NCBI GenBank assembly: GCA_018817845.1
Contig: JAHITH010000010.1
Coordinates: 1-6,135 of the forward strand
Direction: 5' to 3'
DNA length: 6,135 bases
Origin: Patescibacteria group bacterium
GTDB taxonomy: Bacteria; Patescibacteriota; Microgenomatia; UBA1400; MFAQ01
Of the stretch, positions 4,880 through 6,135 are shown piece after piece. The first letter of the stretch is position 1. Every line of letters begins with the position of its first letter. The notes beneath the pieces are model-generated. The model did no database searches and was not told where the DNA came from. It saw nothing but the letters and a program-made list of their open reading frames with translations. A program made the translations under genes and the position numbers.

Positions 4880-6135
4880 ATGCATAAGTGGAACTTGAAC
4901 TGGGCTAAGATATTTTTGGTGGGGAGTATTTCTGGTGTTGTGCTGTTGGTGGGTATGTTTTTTTGGTACTCAAGAGGACTGCCTGACCCTGCGAATGTGT
5001 TAAGAAAGACTGGTTTTTCTTCTGTAATCTTGGATAGAGAGGGTGAGGAGATATTATTTGATGTTTATACCGATGAGAACAGAAAGTTTACTCCGTTGGA
5101 AGAGATTCCGGAGTATTTGAAGCAGGCCACGGTAGCGGTGGAGGATAAGGATTTTTATAATCATCAAGGTTTTGACTTAATGGGCATGTTAAGAGGATTT
5201 AGTAGATTTTTTACTAGAGGCAGGGCTCAAGGTGGTTCTACCCTGACCCAGCAGTTGGTGAAAAATGTGCTTTTGACGACTGAGAGAAGAGTAAGTAGAA
5301 AGATAAGAGAGTTTGTGTTGTCCGTAAGAATTGAGAGTAGATTTGAGAAGGATGAGATTTTGCAAATGTATTTAAACGAGGCTCCCTATGGAGGAACGGC
5401 TTGGGGAGTGGCGGCGGCTAGCGAGATGTACTTTGGTAAAGAGGTGGCTGATCTTGATTTGGCCGAAAGTGTGATATTGGCTGGTTTACCACAGGCCCCG
5501 ACCACTTATTCACCTTATAATGCCTCTAAGAGTTATTTGGATAGAGCCAAGCAGGTAGCCAGAAGAATGAGAGAGGACGGATACATAGACGAGGAGACGG
5601 AGAAGGAGTTAATAGAAAGTTTGGAAGGGGTGGAGTTTAGGCCAGTGGGAACGAGTATCAAGGCGCCGCATTTTGTAATGGAGGTACGAGCTATTTTAGA
5701 AGAAATGTTTGGGGCTCAAATATTGGAACGAGGTGGTTTAAAAGTTACTACTACCTTGGATTGGGAGTTGCAAAAAAGAGCCCAAGACATTGTAGCCGAG
5801 GAAATTGATAAGGTAGCTAAGTCTCTGTCGATTTCTAATGGCGCCTCGGTAATTATTGATGTTAATTCTGGGGATGTGTTATCTATGGTGGGTTCAAGGG
5901 ATTTCTTTGATACGAATATAGACGGAGAGGTGAATGTGGTAACTAGATTGAGGCAACCGGGGTCGTCTATAAAACCGGTGGTTTATGCTACGGCTTTTTC
6001 TAAAGGGTTTACCCCGGCAAGTGTATTGATGGACACGATTACTGAGTTTCCCGGTAAGGATGAAAATACTCCGTATATTCCTAAAAATTACGACGGAGAG
6101 GAGCATGGCCCCCTGCACTTAAGAGATGCTTTGGC
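4880..6135 (+). CDS. Class A penicillin-binding protein (transglycosylase/transpeptidase), 3' end outside window
   Basis: This bifunctional enzyme polymerises lipid II into glycan strands and cross-links their peptides at the outer face of the membrane. The first 418 residues are present. A short cytoplasmic head is followed by one membrane segment (about 11-30). The GT51 transglycosylase domain shows EDKDFYNHQGFD (88-99, with E88 as the expected catalytic glutamate), GGSTLTQQLVKN (118-129), RKIREFVLSVRIE, and KDEILQMYLNEAPYGGTAWG with the AAASEMYFGK segment. The transpeptidase begins near residue 310. Its active-site motif is SSIK in RQPGSSIKP, with nucleophile S362 and K365. The SxN and KTG motifs lie beyond the window. 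The ATG is chosen because it gives a proper membrane anchor and follows a -10 box by 8 nt; an AGAAG directly before it is too close to serve as an SD. Arginine codons are almost all AGA/AGG. It is divergent from the recG unit. Confidence 0.95.
   Translation, partial: MHKWNLNWAKIFLVGSISGVVLLVGMFFWYSRGLPDPANVLRKTGFSSVILDREGEEILFDVYTDENRKFTPLEEIPEYLKQATVAVEDKDFYNHQGFDLMGMLRGFSRFFTRGRAQGGSTLTQQLVKNVLLTTERRVSRKIREFVLSVRIESRFEKDEILQMYLNEAPYGGTAWGVAAASEMYFGKEVADLDLAESVILAGLPQAPTTYSPYNASKSYLDRAKQVARRMREDGYIDEETEKELIESLEGVEFRPVGTSIKAPHFVMEVRAILEEMFGAQILERGGLKVTTTLDWELQKRAQDIVAEEIDKVAKSLSISNGASVIIDVNSGDVLSMVGSRDFFDTNIDGEVNVVTRLRQPGSSIKPVVYATAFSKGFTPASVLMDTITEFPGKDENTPYIPKNYDGEEHGPLHLRDAL

Overview
The window looks like a stretch of a compact bacterial genome, most likely from the Candidate Phyla Radiation (Patescibacteria, perhaps Microgenomates). 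This placement is inferred from short, divergent core proteins (RecG of 631 aa, NusB of 123 aa, L32 of 47 aa), tight or overlapping genes, and native starts without Shine-Dalgarno (SD) sequences. No rRNA or other decisive marker is present.

Reading on the minus strand, positions 1704 to 1 hold an RNA and translation operon: rpmF (L32), nusB, rnc (RNase III), rpsP (S16) and a KH-domain RNA-binding protein (khpA-like) that runs off the left edge. These genes make ribosomal proteins, process rRNA and control rRNA transcription. Genes touch or overlap: nusB and rnc by 11 bp, and rpsP and khpA by an ATGA overlap. Two starts, rpmF and rpsP, sit exactly 7 nt after an extended -10 box, so their mRNAs should be leaderless.

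Positions 1705 to 1981 hold no gene. They carry the rpmF promoter, a REP/dRS3-like inverted-repeat element, a 38-bp imperfect palindrome and a strong intrinsic terminator. Positions 1982 to 2758 (minus) encode a 258-aa protein that I do not recognise. It is a self-contained unit with a consensus sigma70-type promoter, a palindrome at the start site, a consensus SD and a terminator. Its base skew and arginine codon use differ from the other genes, so it looks like a recently acquired cassette between recG and the rpmF operon.

Positions 2870 to 4765 (minus) encode RecG helicase. It is preceded, with an 11-bp overlap, by a 33-aa single-span membrane peptide gene. Divergent to these, from 4880 to the right edge, is a class A penicillin-binding protein (transglycosylase plus the start of the transpeptidase). 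The two divergent units share overlapping, opposite-facing -10 boxes within 8 bp, again with little or no leader before the start codons.

The plus strand is G-rich over C in nearly every native stretch, whichever strand is coding. This bias disappears inside the 258-aa gene.
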